From Tsukamurella sp. PLM1 (GTDB taxonomy: Bacteria; Actinomycetota; Actinomycetes; Mycobacteriales; Mycobacteriaceae): 64,000 nt of DNA. The notes beneath the pieces were generated by a model. The model searched no databases. It was not told the origin of the DNA and saw nothing but the letters and a program-made list of their open reading frames with translations. The DNA lies in NCBI RefSeq assembly GCF_023168325.1, contig NZ_AP025688.1:744001-808000 (forward strand), written 5' to 3'. The translations under genes were made by a program, and so were the position numbers. Shown one piece after another: positions 29,327-40,056 of this stretch; the first letter of the stretch is position 1; every line of letters starts with the position of its first letter.

Positions 29327-29365
29327 CCGTGAGCGCCGACAGGAGGGGCTCGGCACTGGCTCGAC

Positions 29366-30322
29366 GTGCATGTCGCGGAGCCGGGCTGGGAAGAGGACCA
29401 GCAGGACGCGCGCACGGAACCGATTGCGGCGCCGCTCACTCCGGTGCGCGGCACCGTCACCATCATGCCGATCAGCGTGGGCGATCCGGGCCCGCGCGTC
29501 GAACCGCGGCCCACGGTCGCGCGCTATCGGTCGGTGCCGTTCCGTCCCGATACCGTCCTCGACGGGTGGAGCACGCGGTCGGCAGCGGTGCGTGCGGTGT
29601 CGATGCGCGGTCACCTACACAGGTACGACGGTGCGCCGCGGCAGGACGACGTCGCCGTCCATGCGGCACCGTCGGGGAGGATCGTGGCGGTGGTCGCCGA
29701 CGGGGTCTCCGCGGCCGTCCATTCGCACATCGGCGCGAACACGGCCACGACCGTCGCGGTCCAGTGGCTGCTCGCGGAGGCCGCGGAGATCGGTGCGCCC
29801 GTCGCATGGCAAGAGATGATCCGGGCGGTCAACTGGCAGATGGCCGAACGAGGCCGGTCCGTCCTCGGCGAGGATTTGGATGCCGCCGCCGTCGAACGCG
29901 ACTTCGCTACCACGCTGGTGGCCGCCGTGATCGATCCGGACCCGGACGGCGTGCTGTACGTCGAAGCGGTGGGCGTGGGCGACTCCAGCGCATGGGTATT
30001 GCGCGACGGCACATTCACGCCGCTGCTCGGCGGCAAGGCCATCGGTGCAGGAGGGATTGCGTCCTCGGCCGTCGCGGCCCTGCCTCGCCTGCCCGCCGAG
30101 ATCGTGCCTTCCACGGAGGTGCTCAGGCCCGGTGAGGTCCTGCTGCTGGGCTCCGACGGTGTGGGAGATCCGTTGGGAGCGGGGCAGGGTGGGGTCGGCG
30201 ATCTGCTGCGCGGACTACTCCTGCCGACGGTGCCCTCGCTCGTCGAGTTCGCCAACGCGGTCGACTTCTCTCGCGAGACCTTCGACGATGACCGGTCGCT
30301 GATCGGGGTGTGGGCACTGTGA
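29366..30322 (+). CDS. PP2C-type serine/threonine phosphatase
   Basis: 318 residues from GTG 29366. PP2C motifs in order: APRQDDVAVH, VAVVADGVSAAVHSHIGANTA (metal Asp), VGVGDSSAWVLRDG, LLLGSDGVGD and FDDDRSLIG (C-terminal DD). It should reverse phosphorylation by the divergent kinase. The start is doubtful: GTG 29329 directly behind the vWA stop lies in another frame, and the in-frame GTG 29366 has its AGGAGG 17 bases away. A 2-base loss between the two would give a longer N terminus including WLDVHVAEPGW. The stop overlaps the GTG of the lipoprotein gene. Confidence 0.75.
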   Translation: MHVAEPGWEEDQQDARTEPIAAPLTPVRGTVTIMPISVGDPGPRVEPRPTVARYRSVPFRPDTVLDGWSTRSAAVRAVSMRGHLHRYDGAPRQDDVAVHAAPSGRIVAVVADGVSAAVHSHIGANTATTVAVQWLLAEAAEIGAPVAWQEMIRAVNWQMAERGRSVLGEDLDAAAVERDFATTLVAAVIDPDPDGVLYVEAVGVGDSSAWVLRDGTFTPLLGGKAIGAGGIASSAVAALPRLPAEIVPSTEVLRPGEVLLLGSDGVGDPLGAGQGGVGDLLRGLLLPTVPSLVEFANAVDFSRETFDDDRSLIGVWAL

Positions 30323-31466
30323 GGCGGCCGCGCGCCGTCGGGGCGGTGCTGGTCGGGTCGTGCGCTGTGCTCGCGGGTTGTTCGACGACGGTGCCCGGCG
30401 TCCCGACCGCCGCTTCGAGCGTTGCGCGGTCGTCGGCCGCCCCTTGCCGGCTGGGATCGATGTCGGGGACTACTCCGTAGAGCCCTATGTGCCGAAGCAG
30501 GGAGACGGCGACTTCGGCTGGGCGGCGGAGGGGAACCGGATGGTCGAGGCCGTCGTGCTGCCTTCGGACGTCGACCCGTCCCTCACCCGTGCGGTGAAGG
30601 ACGTCGACGGGGCACCGACGTTGAACGGGTACGAATCGCAGAGTCTCCACGACGGTGTGAGGCTCATCTCTGGGACGAAGGTCGGCGTGAGCGTCGGACG
30701 GGCGGACCTCGCGGAGAACGCGACGAAGGAGGTGCGCATCGGCCTGTACCGCTACACGGATGCCGAAGCCGTCAGTAAGGAGATGAAGCTCTTCGAGTCC
30801 GCGTTCTCCACCAAGCCGAAGGTGACGTTGCCGTCGGCGTCGGACGCCGCAGCGGCGGAGCACGTACCGGGCGAGGTCGACGCCTTCGTGCCGGTGGGTG
30901 CGCTCCTGGTGCACGTCCACGCGAAGGGCCGGTCGCTGCAGGAGTCGACCTCCCTCGCGGATCGGATACTCGCCGTGCAGATACCGGCGGCGAAGCAGTA
31001 TCGGCCCACCGCCGGCGCTGACGTTCCGCGGCTGCCGCTGGACCGAGACGGCATCCTGTCGCGAGCGGTCGGAATGGCCGCCGAGTCCGACGAGGACCGT
31101 CGTTTCATCGCAGCGCTGACCCCGCCGATGTACGAACGGCGGCTGGCCGACAACCCGATCGTTCCGCACCTGCGGGAGGCAGGGGTCGACCTGATGGGCT
31201 GGAACTACGGGAAGGTGATGCGCGCGCGGGACGTCGCTGCCGCGACACGCCTGTTCGAGCGGCTCGAGCAGACCTCGAAACAACCGCCCGGCGCCGCCCC
31301 GCCGGGCTTGGACGGGAAGATCGCTTGCCGACGGAGCGCGGGCGGGACGGACTTCGTCTGCCGGATGCACGTGGGCCGGTACTACGCGCAGGTCGGCAGC
31401 CGCGACCTGACCGACGCCCAGCAGCTCGCCACCGCGCAGTGGGTGCTATTGACCCGAAGTCCCTGA
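30319..31466 (+). CDS. DUF7373-type lipoprotein, frameshifted after the signal peptide
   Basis: GTG 30319 overlaps the PP2C stop (GTGA). The first 40 codons encode a lipoprotein signal peptide (RRPRAVGAVLVGSCAVLAGC, lipobox LAGC). At 30440-30443 a C run is one base short; the other frame then gives LPAGIDVGDYSVEPYVPKQ, AVVLPSDVDPSLT, RADLAENATKEVRIGLYRY and a C-terminal CRRSAG...CRMHVGRYYAQVG. Restored length is 382. The body aligns with the next gene (VLPSDVDPSLT against VLPTDLDPSFT; C-x-VGRY near the end), so they are tandem paralogues of the mycolata-specific DUF7373 lipoprotein family. Function unknown; co-transcription with a vWA/PP2C pair suggests an envelope sensor or output. Confidence 0.75.
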
Positions 31467-31482
31467 GCACGAGAGGAATCCG

Positions 31483-32653
31483 ATGCGCAGATCACCGTTC
31501 CGTCTCGCGGCGTTCGTGGTGGCCGGGACCCTGGTCACGGGGTGCAGCACGGTCGTTTCGGGAACCGCGACGCCCGATCCGGAGGCCCTGGAGATAAGGC
31601 TGAACACGGGTGGGCTCCCCACCGAGCCGCGCACTCCCGAGACGTCCAACACACAGCAGAAGGTCTTGGCCGCCAATGAATTGGCCGACAGGATGGTCCT
31701 GCCGACGGATCTCGATCCGTCCTTCACACGGCCGGGGATGCTGTCGGTCCGGGCGGTGGTGCAGTCGGGCAATCTCAAGAACACCCTCGAGGACGCCGAT
31801 GCGGAGCGGATCGGGCAGCGCGGGCTGCTGTACGGGTTCGTCTCCGGCCGGAATACCTCGGCGGAGAAGGTCGATTCCGGTATCACCATGATCGTCCTGC
31901 GGATGACTGACGACGGTGCCGCGAGTGGCGTCGTCGACGACTTCCGCAGCAAGGGCGGCGGATCGGAGGTGGTCGACGGCCGTACGGAGTGGGCGGTCCG
32001 AAAGGCGGGTCCGAAGCAGTACCAGGATTACACCGTCTTCACTGCGTACATGGCGATCGGGCCGCTCGTGGTGATCGCCGTGCCGTGGGCGGACGACGAG
32101 GCAAGGGCGCGGGGGATGGTCCCGCGAGCGATGGACGCGCAGGCCCGGCTTCTCGCAGGGTTCACGTCAGCCGGGCGTGCCGAACTCGCAGGACTGCCCG
32201 CAGACAAGGAGGCGATCGTCAGTTACACGGTGGCGCCAGAGCCGATCGAAGCAGGGAAGTTCGAGTCTGACTACGGTTTTCGCGGTCGTCGCGCTGCCCT
32301 GCACTGGGACTCCAGCCCAGTGGAAACGGCGAAGCTGTTCGAGGAGGTCGGTATGGACCTCGCGGGAGTCGGCCGGAACACGGTGTTCCGCGCGGGACGG
32401 TGATGGTGCCCAGCGGTTGGTCGAGGCTGACGTCGCGTGGATGCAGGGCAAGGACAAGCCCGAACCGTTCGCGATCGACGGTCTCCCCGGCGCACAGTGC
32501 CGAACGTACAGTGACAGCACATTCTCCGAGACGCGGCGTGCGACGTGCTCGATCGCGGTCGGACGCTACACATCGGTGTTCACCGATGTCCAAGTCGAGA
32601 AGGTCCGCCAGGTGACGTCGGCCGCCTACCTGATCCTGCGCGGGGCAGCCTGA
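31483..32653 (+). CDS. Second DUF7373-type lipoprotein, frameshifted near the C terminus
   Basis: Starts ATG 31483 with GAGAGG upstream. Lipobox LVTGC after a 20-residue signal peptide. The body has NELADRMVLPTDLDPSFT, LYGFVSGRN, EWAVRKAGPKQYQDYTVF, then reaches a stop at 32401. At 32388-32398 (CGCGCGGG) two bases appear lost. The other frame continues DGDGAQRLVEADVAWMQGK, GAQCRTYSD, CSIAVGRYTSVF to 32653, matching the paralogue ending. Restored length is 390. The signal-anchored protein would face the periplasm-like space. Confidence 0.72.
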
Positions 32654-32682
32654 ACGGCGCTGCGCTGCAGGTGAAGGACGGA

Positions 32683-32715
32683 GGGGCGGCACCGTCTTCG
32701 AAACGGTACCGCCCC
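32683..32715. terminator. Hairpin between convergent genes
   Basis: GGGGCGGCACCGT / ACGGTACCGCCCC arms (12 of 13 paired) around a seven-base loop, between the lipoprotein gene (ends 32653) and the DUF4189 gene (ends 32734 on the other strand). A bidirectional terminator. Confidence 0.7.
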
Positions 32716-32733
32716 TAGCGTTCCGGTCCCGGG

Positions 32734-33111
32734 TCAGAGATGACCGGACGTGCAGACCCAGGTCTTGATGTACGACCCGGGCAGGGTGAGGGCGCCGTTC
32801 TGGGCGGCGCCGAGCGACCGCGCCGCGTAGCCGCGGAACCGGGTGCGGTTCTCGGCGACGGCGCCGCAGCCGTTGGCGAACGAGGCGAGCACCTTGCAAC
32901 TGCCGTAGCCGCAGGAGTTGAGTGCGGCCGAGCGGGCCGAGGCGGCGGACGGGTAGTCCCAGGAGCGGCCGGTCGCGCCGTTCGAGGCGACGGCGATGGC
33001 CCCGAAGTAGGTGGCGGCGTTCGCGGCGGGGGCCGCGGCGACCTGGATGCCGCCCGCAACGGACGCGGTGGCGACTGCGGCGACGAACGCCTTCTTGGTG
33101 AACGTCTTCAT
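32734..33111 (-). CDS. DUF4189 domain secreted protein
   Basis: 125 residues. Sec signal peptide (MKTFTKKAFVAAVATASVAGG to AAPAANA, cleavage before ATYFG). The mature part has the DUF4189 pattern: YFGAIAVASNGATGRSWDYPS, SARSAALNSCGYGSCKVLASF, NGCGAVAEN, three conserved Cys plus one near the C terminus. Such small secreted proteins are common in mycolata and have no proven function; some are annotated as antigens. A single gene with its own start region, SD AAAGGCACC ahead of ATG. Confidence 0.85.
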   Translation of the reverse strand: MKTFTKKAFVAAVATASVAGGIQVAAAPAANAATYFGAIAVASNGATGRSWDYPSAASARSAALNSCGYGSCKVLASFANGCGAVAENRTRFRGYAARSLGAAQNGALTLPGSYIKTWVCTSGHL

Positions 33112-33159
33112 GGTGGTGCCTTTCGTGCGGAGTGATGCAGGGTGACGGGGAGTGGTGGG

Positions 33160-33945
33160 TCAGCGCGGGGAGTCCTGGACGTCGCTCGGGGCGGCGCCGG
33201 TCGGAGCGGGCTCGACGGACGGCTTGGTGACGGTGACCTTCTCGCCCCACTTGGAGAACGTGAGGGTGATGGTGCCGTCCTCGGCGGGCTTGACCTGCAG
33301 GCGCACGAGCTGCTTGTCGCCAGAGGACTGGACCCACGCGGTGACGGGGACCGGCACGCTCTTCTCGGGGGCGACGCGCGAGCCGGAGATCGCGGCGATC
33401 TCGGTGGCCGGCACCGTGCCGGTGATCTTGGTGGTCTCCTGGCCGTCGATCGTCTCGCTGCCCTCGGCCTTCGCGCCGGTGACCTTGGCGAGGATGTTCG
33501 GGATGCCCCTGGTCTCGTCGAAGAGGGCGGAGACGTCGTAGATCGAGGCGCCATCGCCGTAGTCGACGTACTTGTCGCCCATCAGCGCGGCGTACATCTT
33601 GCCGTCGATGTAGGTGAACTTGCCCTCGGACTTGCCGCCGATGTCGATGGTGGCGGTACCGGTGGCCTGCGTGCTCGGCTTGATCTGGAGGTCACCGTCG
33701 ACGCCCGAGACCGGCATGTTGGGCACCTTGCCGGTCACGGCCATCACGAAGTGGACGCTCGTGACGTTCTTGGCGGCCTCGGCGGCGGACTTGAGCAGCG
33801 CCGGCGCGTCGCTGGCCGAGGCGTTCGCGGTGGCGGTGGTCCCGGAGCCGTTCGACGAGGAGCCCTTGTCGGCGCAGCCCGTGAGGGCGACGGTGAGGGC
33901 GACCGCGGCCGAGGCCGCGATGAGGGCGGGGCGGGAAGACTTCAT
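33160..33945 (-). CDS. LppX/LprAFG-family lipoprotein
   Basis: 261 residues, lipobox ALTGC at residues 20-24, then a Ser/Gly/Ala linker and a beta-rich lipid-binding domain (VTSVHFVMAVTGKVP, GDLQIKPSTQATGTATI, FTYIDGKMYAALMGDKYVDYGD, KITGTVPATEIAAI). LppX and LprG carry lipids (DIM, triacylated glycolipids) through a hydrophobic pocket to the outer membrane. Nearest named member is not decidable by eye. The gene is monocistronic on the minus strand ahead of the sucC promoter region; the 273-base gap to sucC (33946-34218) shows no gene. Confidence 0.85.
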   Translation of the reverse strand: MKSSRPALIAASAAVALTVALTGCADKGSSSNGSGTTATANASASDAPALLKSAAEAAKNVTSVHFVMAVTGKVPNMPVSGVDGDLQIKPSTQATGTATIDIGGKSEGKFTYIDGKMYAALMGDKYVDYGDGASIYDVSALFDETRGIPNILAKVTGAKAEGSETIDGQETTKITGTVPATEIAAISGSRVAPEKSVPVPVTAWVQSSGDKQLVRLQVKPAEDGTITLTFSKWGEKVTVTKPSVEPAPTGAAPSDVQDSPR

Positions 33946-34218
33946 GAGGTGTGGTTCTCCTTCACTTCGACTGCGATAACCATCGTCGGCGGCGCTTAAC
34001 CTACGCTTGCAGTCCCCTGAAACCGGGCATAACCGGCCGATGCGCAGGTCGGATCGAAACTTACTGGCGGGTAGGTTGGATGCGTCGATAACCGCAGGTC
34101 AAGTGAGATACGTCATTAGTCAAGGGTCGCCGCCCCGGCGAATCAGGGGAGGCATAGAGTCGACGGCGGACCCGTGAAGAATGCGGGTGGACCGAGTAAC
34201 CAGACAGATGGTGAGCTG

Positions 34219-35382
34219 ATGGATCTCTTCGAATACCAAGCGAAGGAACTGTTCGTCAAGCACGGCGTGCCTACCTCGGCCGGCCGCGTGACGGACACTG
34301 TTGCCGGCGCCCGTGCGATCGCCGAGGAAATCGGCAAGCCGGTGATGGTCAAGGCGCAGGTCAAGGTGGGTGGCCGCGGCAAGGCCGGCGGCGTGAAGTA
34401 CTCCGCCGACGCCGATGCGGCGCAGGCCAACGCCGAGGCGATCCTGGGCCTGGACATCAAGGGCCACGTCGTCAAGAAGCTGCTGGTGGCCGAGGCGAGC
34501 GACATCGCCGAGGAGTACTACATCTCCTTCCTGCTCGACCGCGCCAACCGCACCTACCTGGCCATGTGCTCGGTCGAGGGCGGCGTGGAGATCGAGGTCA
34601 CCGCCGAGGAGAACCCGGACGCACTGGCGAAGATCGCCGTGGACGCGACCAAGGGCGTCGACCTCGCCACCGCCCGCGCGATCGCCGAGGCCGGCAAGCT
34701 GCCCGCCGAGGTGCTCGACGCCGCGGCCGTGACCATCCAGAAGCTGTGGGAGGTCTTCGTCGCCGAGGACGCCACCCTGGTCGAGGTCAACCCGCTCGTC
34801 CGCACCCCGGACGACCAGATCCTCGCGCTCGACGGCAAGGTCTCGCTCGACGAGAACGCCGACTTCCGCCACCCCGATCACGAGGCCTTCGCCGACGCCG
34901 GCTCCACCGATCCTCTGGAGCTCAAGGCCAAGGAGAACGACCTCAACTACGTCAAGCTCGACGGACAGGTCGGCGTCATCGGTAACGGTGCGGGCCTGGT
35001 CATGTCGACCCTGGACGTGGTCGCCTACGCCGGCGAGAACCACGGCGGCGTCAAGCCCGCCAACTTCCTCGACATCGGCGGCGGCGCCTCGGCCGAGGTC
35101 ATGGCCGCCGGCCTCGACGTCATCCTCGGCGACGAGCAGGTCAAGAGCGTGTTCGTCAACGTCTTCGGCGGCATCACCGCGTGCGACGCGGTGGCCAACG
35201 GCATCGTCGGCGCCCTTGAGACCCTGGGCGACGCGGCCTCCAAGCCGCTCGTCGTGCGCCTCGACGGCAACAAGGTCGAGGAGGGCCGGGCGATTCTGGC
35301 CGCGGCGAACCACCCGCTGGTGACGCTCGCGCAGACCATGGACGAAGGCGCCGACAAGGCCGCCGAGCTGGCGAACAAGTAA
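34219..35382 (+). CDS. sucC: Succinate-CoA ligase (ADP-forming) beta subunit
   Basis: 387 residues, starting [18 protein letters not shown], the canonical SucC start; the longer open frame from 34174 is not used. ATP-grasp domain with [18 protein letters not shown], then [14 protein letters not shown] CoA-ligase C-terminal domain ([29 protein letters not shown]). With SucD it makes succinate, ATP and CoA from succinyl-CoA in the TCA cycle. The GGTGAG motif sits close to the ATG. sucD follows after 16 bases. Confidence 0.97.
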   Translation: MDLFEYQAKELFVKHGVPTSAGRVTDTVAGARAIAEEIGKPVMVKAQVKVGGRGKAGGVKYSADADAAQANAEAILGLDIKGHVVKKLLVAEASDIAEEYYISFLLDRANRTYLAMCSVEGGVEIEVTAEENPDALAKIAVDATKGVDLATARAIAEAGKLPAEVLDAAAVTIQKLWEVFVAEDATLVEVNPLVRTPDDQILALDGKVSLDENADFRHPDHEAFADAGSTDPLELKAKENDLNYVKLDGQVGVIGNGAGLVMSTLDVVAYAGENHGGVKPANFLDIGGGASAEVMAAGLDVILGDEQVKSVFVNVFGGITACDAVANGIVGALETLGDAASKPLVVRLDGNKVEEGRAILAAANHPLVTLAQTMDEGADKAAELANK

Positions 35383-35398
35383 GGGAGACAACAGAAAA

Positions 35399-36301
<903 letters not shown>

Positions 36302-36322
36302 AAGCACCATCACTCGGTCCAC

Positions 36323-36352
36323 GGCCCCGCCTTCCCGCAGGGAGGCGGGGCC
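36323..36352 (+). terminator. Terminator of sucCD
   Basis: GGCCCCGCCT / AGGCGGGGCC arms, extended inward by TCCC/GGG, a very stable stem 21 bases after the sucD stop. No T run follows, as often in actinobacteria. Confidence 0.75.
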
Positions 36353-36452
36353 GTCCCGTTCCCCGGTCCGACGGTGCGCCTCCCCACCCCCGGGGGCGAC
36401 GCCGGCCAGCACTCCGCATGAGGTGAACCGGAAACGAGTCGGTCGTCGTGTA

Positions 36453-36458
36453 TAGGGT
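36453..36458 (+). promoter_or_regulatory. Putative -10 element (TAGGGT) upstream of the 34 kDa-antigen-like gene
   Basis: TATAGGGT context, 50 bases before ATG 36509; a leader with GGGGAGAAG ribosome site follows. Confidence 0.3.
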
Positions 36459-36508
36459 GGTGGCGTACAGGCCCAACAGGGCCGAGTCGACCTTTCGGGG
36501 AGAAGAAC

Positions 36509-37770
36509 ATGACTTACTCAGGTGGTGGCTACGGCCAGCAGCCGGGCCAGGGGGCTACGGCCAGCATCAGCAGGGCCAGGGTTACGGCCAGCCGCAGCCG
36601 GACTACTCGCAGGGCTACGGCCAGCCCGCCCAGCAGGGCTACGGTCAGCCGGCGCAGCAGGGCTACGGTCAGCCGGCCCAGCAAGGGTACGGGCAGCCCG
36701 CGCAACAGGGCTACGGCCAGCAGCCCGATTACGGGCAGCAGGGCTACGGTCAGCCCGCCCAGCAGGGCTACGGCCAGGGCTACCCGCAGCAGGGCTACGG
36801 CCAGCAGTACGGCGGCTACCCGCAGGCGCCCGCTACTCCTTCGAAGCCGCTGGACCTGGCGCTGATCCTCTCCATCGCCACCGCCGCGCTGGGTGTGATC
36901 ACGTTCCTCCTGGGCTTCCTCAACTTCGCCGAGGCCACCAACCCGCTGTCCGGGGAGAAGGTCGGTGCCAGCGGCTTCGATCACCAGGCGCTGCTGGCGC
37001 TCACGCTCGCGCTGGCGGCGGGTATCGCCGCCGGCCTGAGCCTGATCTCCAGGAACAACACCGGGCGCACTCCCGCTGCGGCGCTGGCAGTGGCCGGTTT
37101 CTTCGCGATCCTCTTCGGGTCGTTCTCCTGGGAGTTGCTCGCCGTCGGATTCTGGATCGCGCTGGTGTTCGCGCTGCTGACCGCCGCCGCGGCCGTCGTG
37201 CTGGTGCTGGTGGACTCGGGCGTCATCAAGAACCCGGCTGCGGAAGCCGCGGCCGATGCCGCTTCGACCGATGCCAGTGCGGCCACCGCTGCCACCGCGG
37301 GTGCGGCGACGGCCGGCGCGGCCGCTGCGGGCGCCACCGAGATCGCGCAGGTGCCCGGTCAGGAGCAGGCGGTGTCGTCGCCGTCGGTGCCGGCCACTCC
37401 CGCTACTCCCGGCGCTCCGTCGACCCCGTCGACCCCGTCGGCCCCCGCCGCACCGTCGGCGGGCCAGGCGCAGTGGCCCACCTACGGCAGCGGCTACCAG
37501 GCGCCGGCCTCGTCGGGCTACGAGGCGCCGGCGGCGTCGGGCTACCAGGCCCCGAGCACGCCGTCCACCCCCGCCGCGCCGGCGACAACCGGCTTCCCGG
37601 CGCCGGGCGGCGCACCGTCGAACCCGGGCGCCTCGCTGTCCAAGGACGAGGTGACCACCGCGTTCAACCAGACGCCCAGCACCCAGGCGTTCGGCACCCC
37701 CGCGACGCCGGCCAACCCGCAGCACGGCTCGCACTCGGCTGACGACGAGAACAAGTCGCAGGGCCAGTAG
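36509..37770 (+). CDS. 34 kDa-antigen-like membrane protein (Rv0954-like), frameshifted near the start
   Basis: ATG 36509 (SD GGGGAGAAG) begins [15 protein letters not shown]. The G run at 36550-36554 is one base short, and from there the other frame carries [15 protein letters not shown], a repeat tract of YGQPAQQG units (about seven), four membrane helices ([47 protein letters not shown]..., [16 protein letters not shown]) and a Pro/Ala/Ser-rich tail with more Tyr-Gly-Gln motifs. Restored length is 420. The DUF5336/34 kDa antigen family sits at the same place after sucD in M. tuberculosis. Function unknown; low-complexity tails may interact with cell-division or wall proteins. Confidence 0.8.
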
Positions 37771-37821
37771 TACCGCCGCCTGCGGCGCGCCTGAGGCATC
37801 ATCGGCCGCTGCAATGCCACA

Positions 37822-39348
37822 GTGGATTCGATGATTGATTCAGTGCGTGCCGCGGGCCGGGACTCCACGGAGACCCGGCCGCTGTTCGCGATGGCCTTCT
37901 GGCCCTCGCTCGTGACTCTCGCGGTGGCGCTCGTCGTGGGAGCGTTCGTCCTGTTCACCTCCTCGACGAGTCTGGGGGCGATCGTCCCCACCCTCGCCGG
38001 GATGTGGCTGGCCGTGCATCAGGTGCCGGTCACCGTCAGCGATATCACGCTGGGCGTGCTGCCGCTGGTCCCCACGATCGCGTTGGTCGCGGGCGTCGCC
38101 AAGGTCGCGCGTCGCGCCGGCGGCGAGGGCCGCCCGCTGTTCGAACTCCGCACGCTGCTGCTCTGCGCGGTCGGCGGGCCCGCACTCTTCACCGCCATCG
38201 CGCTGGCCGTGGTCAACGACGCCGCCGGGCGGTACACGATCGGCATCCCGCCGCCGCTCACCGCGTTCGTGTGCACGATCGCCGTGCACCTCGGCGGCGC
38301 GCTGCTCGGCCTGGCGCCCGAGTACTGGCGCGACGCCGCCCACCTCCTCCGCATCCCCGCCTGGGTCGACGACTGCGCCCGGCTCGCCGGCCGCGCGCTG
38401 CTGACGTTCGCCGCGATGGGCCTGGCCATCGTCGTGGTGCGCCTGGTGATCCGCTGGGAGACCCTCTTCGAGCTGGTCCGCGCGGGCAACGACGCGGTGG
38501 GCATGATCTCGCTGGTCGTGCTCTCGCTGCTGTACCTGCCGAACGTGGTGATCGGCGCCGCGGCGCTGCCCACGGGCGCGGGCGTGGACCTGGGGCCGAT
38601 CGCGGTGAGCCTGTTCTCCTCGGTTCCGGGCCGCGCGCCCGGCGTGCCGATCCTCGCTGTGCTGCCGCAGGGCCCGTCGCCCTGGTACCTGCTCCCGCTG
38701 CTCGCGGTCCCGGCCTTCGTGGCCGTCCGGGTGGGCCGACGGTGCGCCTCCCGCTCGCTCGATCTCGGGCCGACGGTGACCTCGGTCGCGGTCACCGCGT
38801 TCCTGACGGCCGCCGGTTTCACGGCCGCCGCCTTCCTCGCCGGTGGCGAACTCGGCGGCTTCGGATACGCCGGCGCCGACCTGCTGGAGCTGTTCGGCTT
38901 CACCCTCGGCTGGGTGGGACTCGTGGGCGTGCTCGCCGCGCTGGTCCTGCAGCAGGCGGGGGAGTCGCGGGCCGTTCGCGCCGCGCGCCGGGCGGAGGAG
39001 GAGGCACCGTCGGGCTACACCACGTACGCCGACGAGGCCGACGCGATCGACGACGGGGTCACCGTGGAGCTCGACCCCGTCGACCGTCCGGACGACGCGG
39101 CCCCGAGCGATGCGGATGAGCCCGCTGCGGTGGACGCGGCCGAGGAGGACGCCGCGGACACGGGCGACTTCGACGCGCTTGCCGACGAGCCGACGCAGGA
39201 GGTGCGGCCGGTGCCGCGTCCGGCTGCCCGGGCGGTGCCGCGGCAGGCCGCCGGACCTGCGGCGTCGAAGCGCGAGCGGGCGATAGCAGACATCGAGGAA
39301 CTCGACAGTTACACCTTCGGGCAGGAGGCCGGATCGAACGATTCGTAG
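37822..39348 (+). CDS. perM: PerM/DUF6350 family membrane protein (Rv0955-like)
   Basis: 508 residues. About nine hydrophobic helices in residues 20-370 (e.g. LVTLAVALVVGAFVLF, MISLVVLSLLYLPNVVIGAAAL with YLPN), then an acidic cytoplasmic tail rich in Asp/Glu/Ala. In M. tuberculosis PerM stabilises the divisome (FtsB) and is needed for chronic infection. Identification rests on topology, the YLPN/VIGAAALP region and position between the 34 kDa-like gene and purN. GTG 37822 is used; ATG 37831 is an alternative. Confidence 0.82.
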   Translation: MDSMIDSVRAAGRDSTETRPLFAMAFWPSLVTLAVALVVGAFVLFTSSTSLGAIVPTLAGMWLAVHQVPVTVSDITLGVLPLVPTIALVAGVAKVARRAGGEGRPLFELRTLLLCAVGGPALFTAIALAVVNDAAGRYTIGIPPPLTAFVCTIAVHLGGALLGLAPEYWRDAAHLLRIPAWVDDCARLAGRALLTFAAMGLAIVVVRLVIRWETLFELVRAGNDAVGMISLVVLSLLYLPNVVIGAAALPTGAGVDLGPIAVSLFSSVPGRAPGVPILAVLPQGPSPWYLLPLLAVPAFVAVRVGRRCASRSLDLGPTVTSVAVTAFLTAAGFTAAAFLAGGELGGFGYAGADLLELFGFTLGWVGLVGVLAALVLQQAGESRAVRAARRAEEEAPSGYTTYADEADAIDDGVTVELDPVDRPDDAAPSDADEPAAVDAAEEDAADTGDFDALADEPTQEVRPVPRPAARAVPRQAAGPAASKRERAIADIEELDSYTFGQEAGSNDS

Positions 39349-39369
39349 GCCCGATGATCCGGATCGGAT

Positions 39370-39399
39370 GGGACGATTAGTCTGAACGGGAATCGTCCC
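39370..39399 (+). promoter_or_regulatory. Inverted repeat over the purN promoter
   Basis: GGGACGATT (39370-39378) and AATCGTCCC (39391-39399) are perfect 9-base arms around a -10-like TAGTCT (39378-39383). They end seven bases before the purN ATG. It could be an operator or a small 5'-UTR hairpin that covers the ribosome site. Confidence 0.45.
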
Positions 39400-39405
39400 T
39401 CTGCG

Positions 39406-40056
39406 ATGGAGAGCATCCTGACCACGCCCAGTCACACGGTCGTGCAGCCGTGCGCGCCCGCGCGGATCGTCGTGCTGGCCTCCGGCACCGGTTCGCTGCT
39501 CGAGGCCCTGCTCGCCGCGGCCTCCGCCCCCGACTACCCGGGGTCGGTCGTCGGCGTCGTGACGGACCGTTCGTGCCGCGCCGTGGAGGTGGCCGCGGGA
39601 GCCGGCGTGCCCAGCGCGGAGGTTCCGGTGCAGGCGTACGCCGACCGGGCCGCGTGGGACGCCGGGCTGACGGCGGCGGTGGCCGAGCTGAACCCCGACC
39701 TGGTGGTGGCGGCCGGCTTCATGAAGATCCTCGGGACAGAGTTCCTCGGCGCGTTCGGCGGCCGCGTGATCAACGCGCACCCCGCACTGCTGCCCGCGTT
39801 CCCCGGCGCGCACGCCGTGCCGGCGGCCCTCGAACACGGAGTCAAGCTCACCGGCTCCACGGTTCACCTGGTCGATGCGGGCCTCGACACCGGGCCGATC
39901 CTCGCGCAGGAGGCGGTCGCGGTGGAGCCCGGGGACACCGAGGAGACTCTGCACGAACGGATCAAGGTCGTTGAGCGCCGGCTTCTGACAGAGGTCGTCG
40001 CCGCGGTCGCCCTCGGGGGCTACCGCACGGATGGACGAAAGGCCACCATTTCATGA
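39406..40056 (+). CDS. purN: Phosphoribosylglycinamide formyltransferase
   Basis: 216 residues. PurN converts GAR to FGAR with 10-formyl-THF in purine synthesis. Motifs: [15 protein letters not shown] (phosphate loop), [11 protein letters not shown], catalytic [16 protein letters not shown] (Asn, His) and [13 protein letters not shown] (Asp). The first 17 residues precede the domain and a later start is possible, but the ATG at 39406 is the only good one. It overlaps purH by four bases (ATGA). Confidence 0.95.
   Translation: MESILTTPSHTVVQPCAPARIVVLASGTGSLLEALLAAASAPDYPGSVVGVVTDRSCRAVEVAAGAGVPSAEVPVQAYADRAAWDAGLTAAVAELNPDLVVAAGFMKILGTEFLGAFGGRVINAHPALLPAFPGAHAVPAALEHGVKLTGSTVHLVDAGLDTGPILAQEAVAVEPGDTEETLHERIKVVERRLLTEVVAAVALGGYRTDGRKATIS

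Noticed and set aside
36540..36830. Tandem DNA repeat element in the YGQPAQQG region
   Set aside because: The periodicity follows the protein repeat of the 34 kDa-antigen-like family and is explained by coding.
37840..39954. Long minus-strand ORFs opposite perM, purH, mprB and accA1 (up to 1298 residues)
   Set aside because: Arg/His/Asp-rich shadows typical of high-GC DNA opposite well-supported genes.
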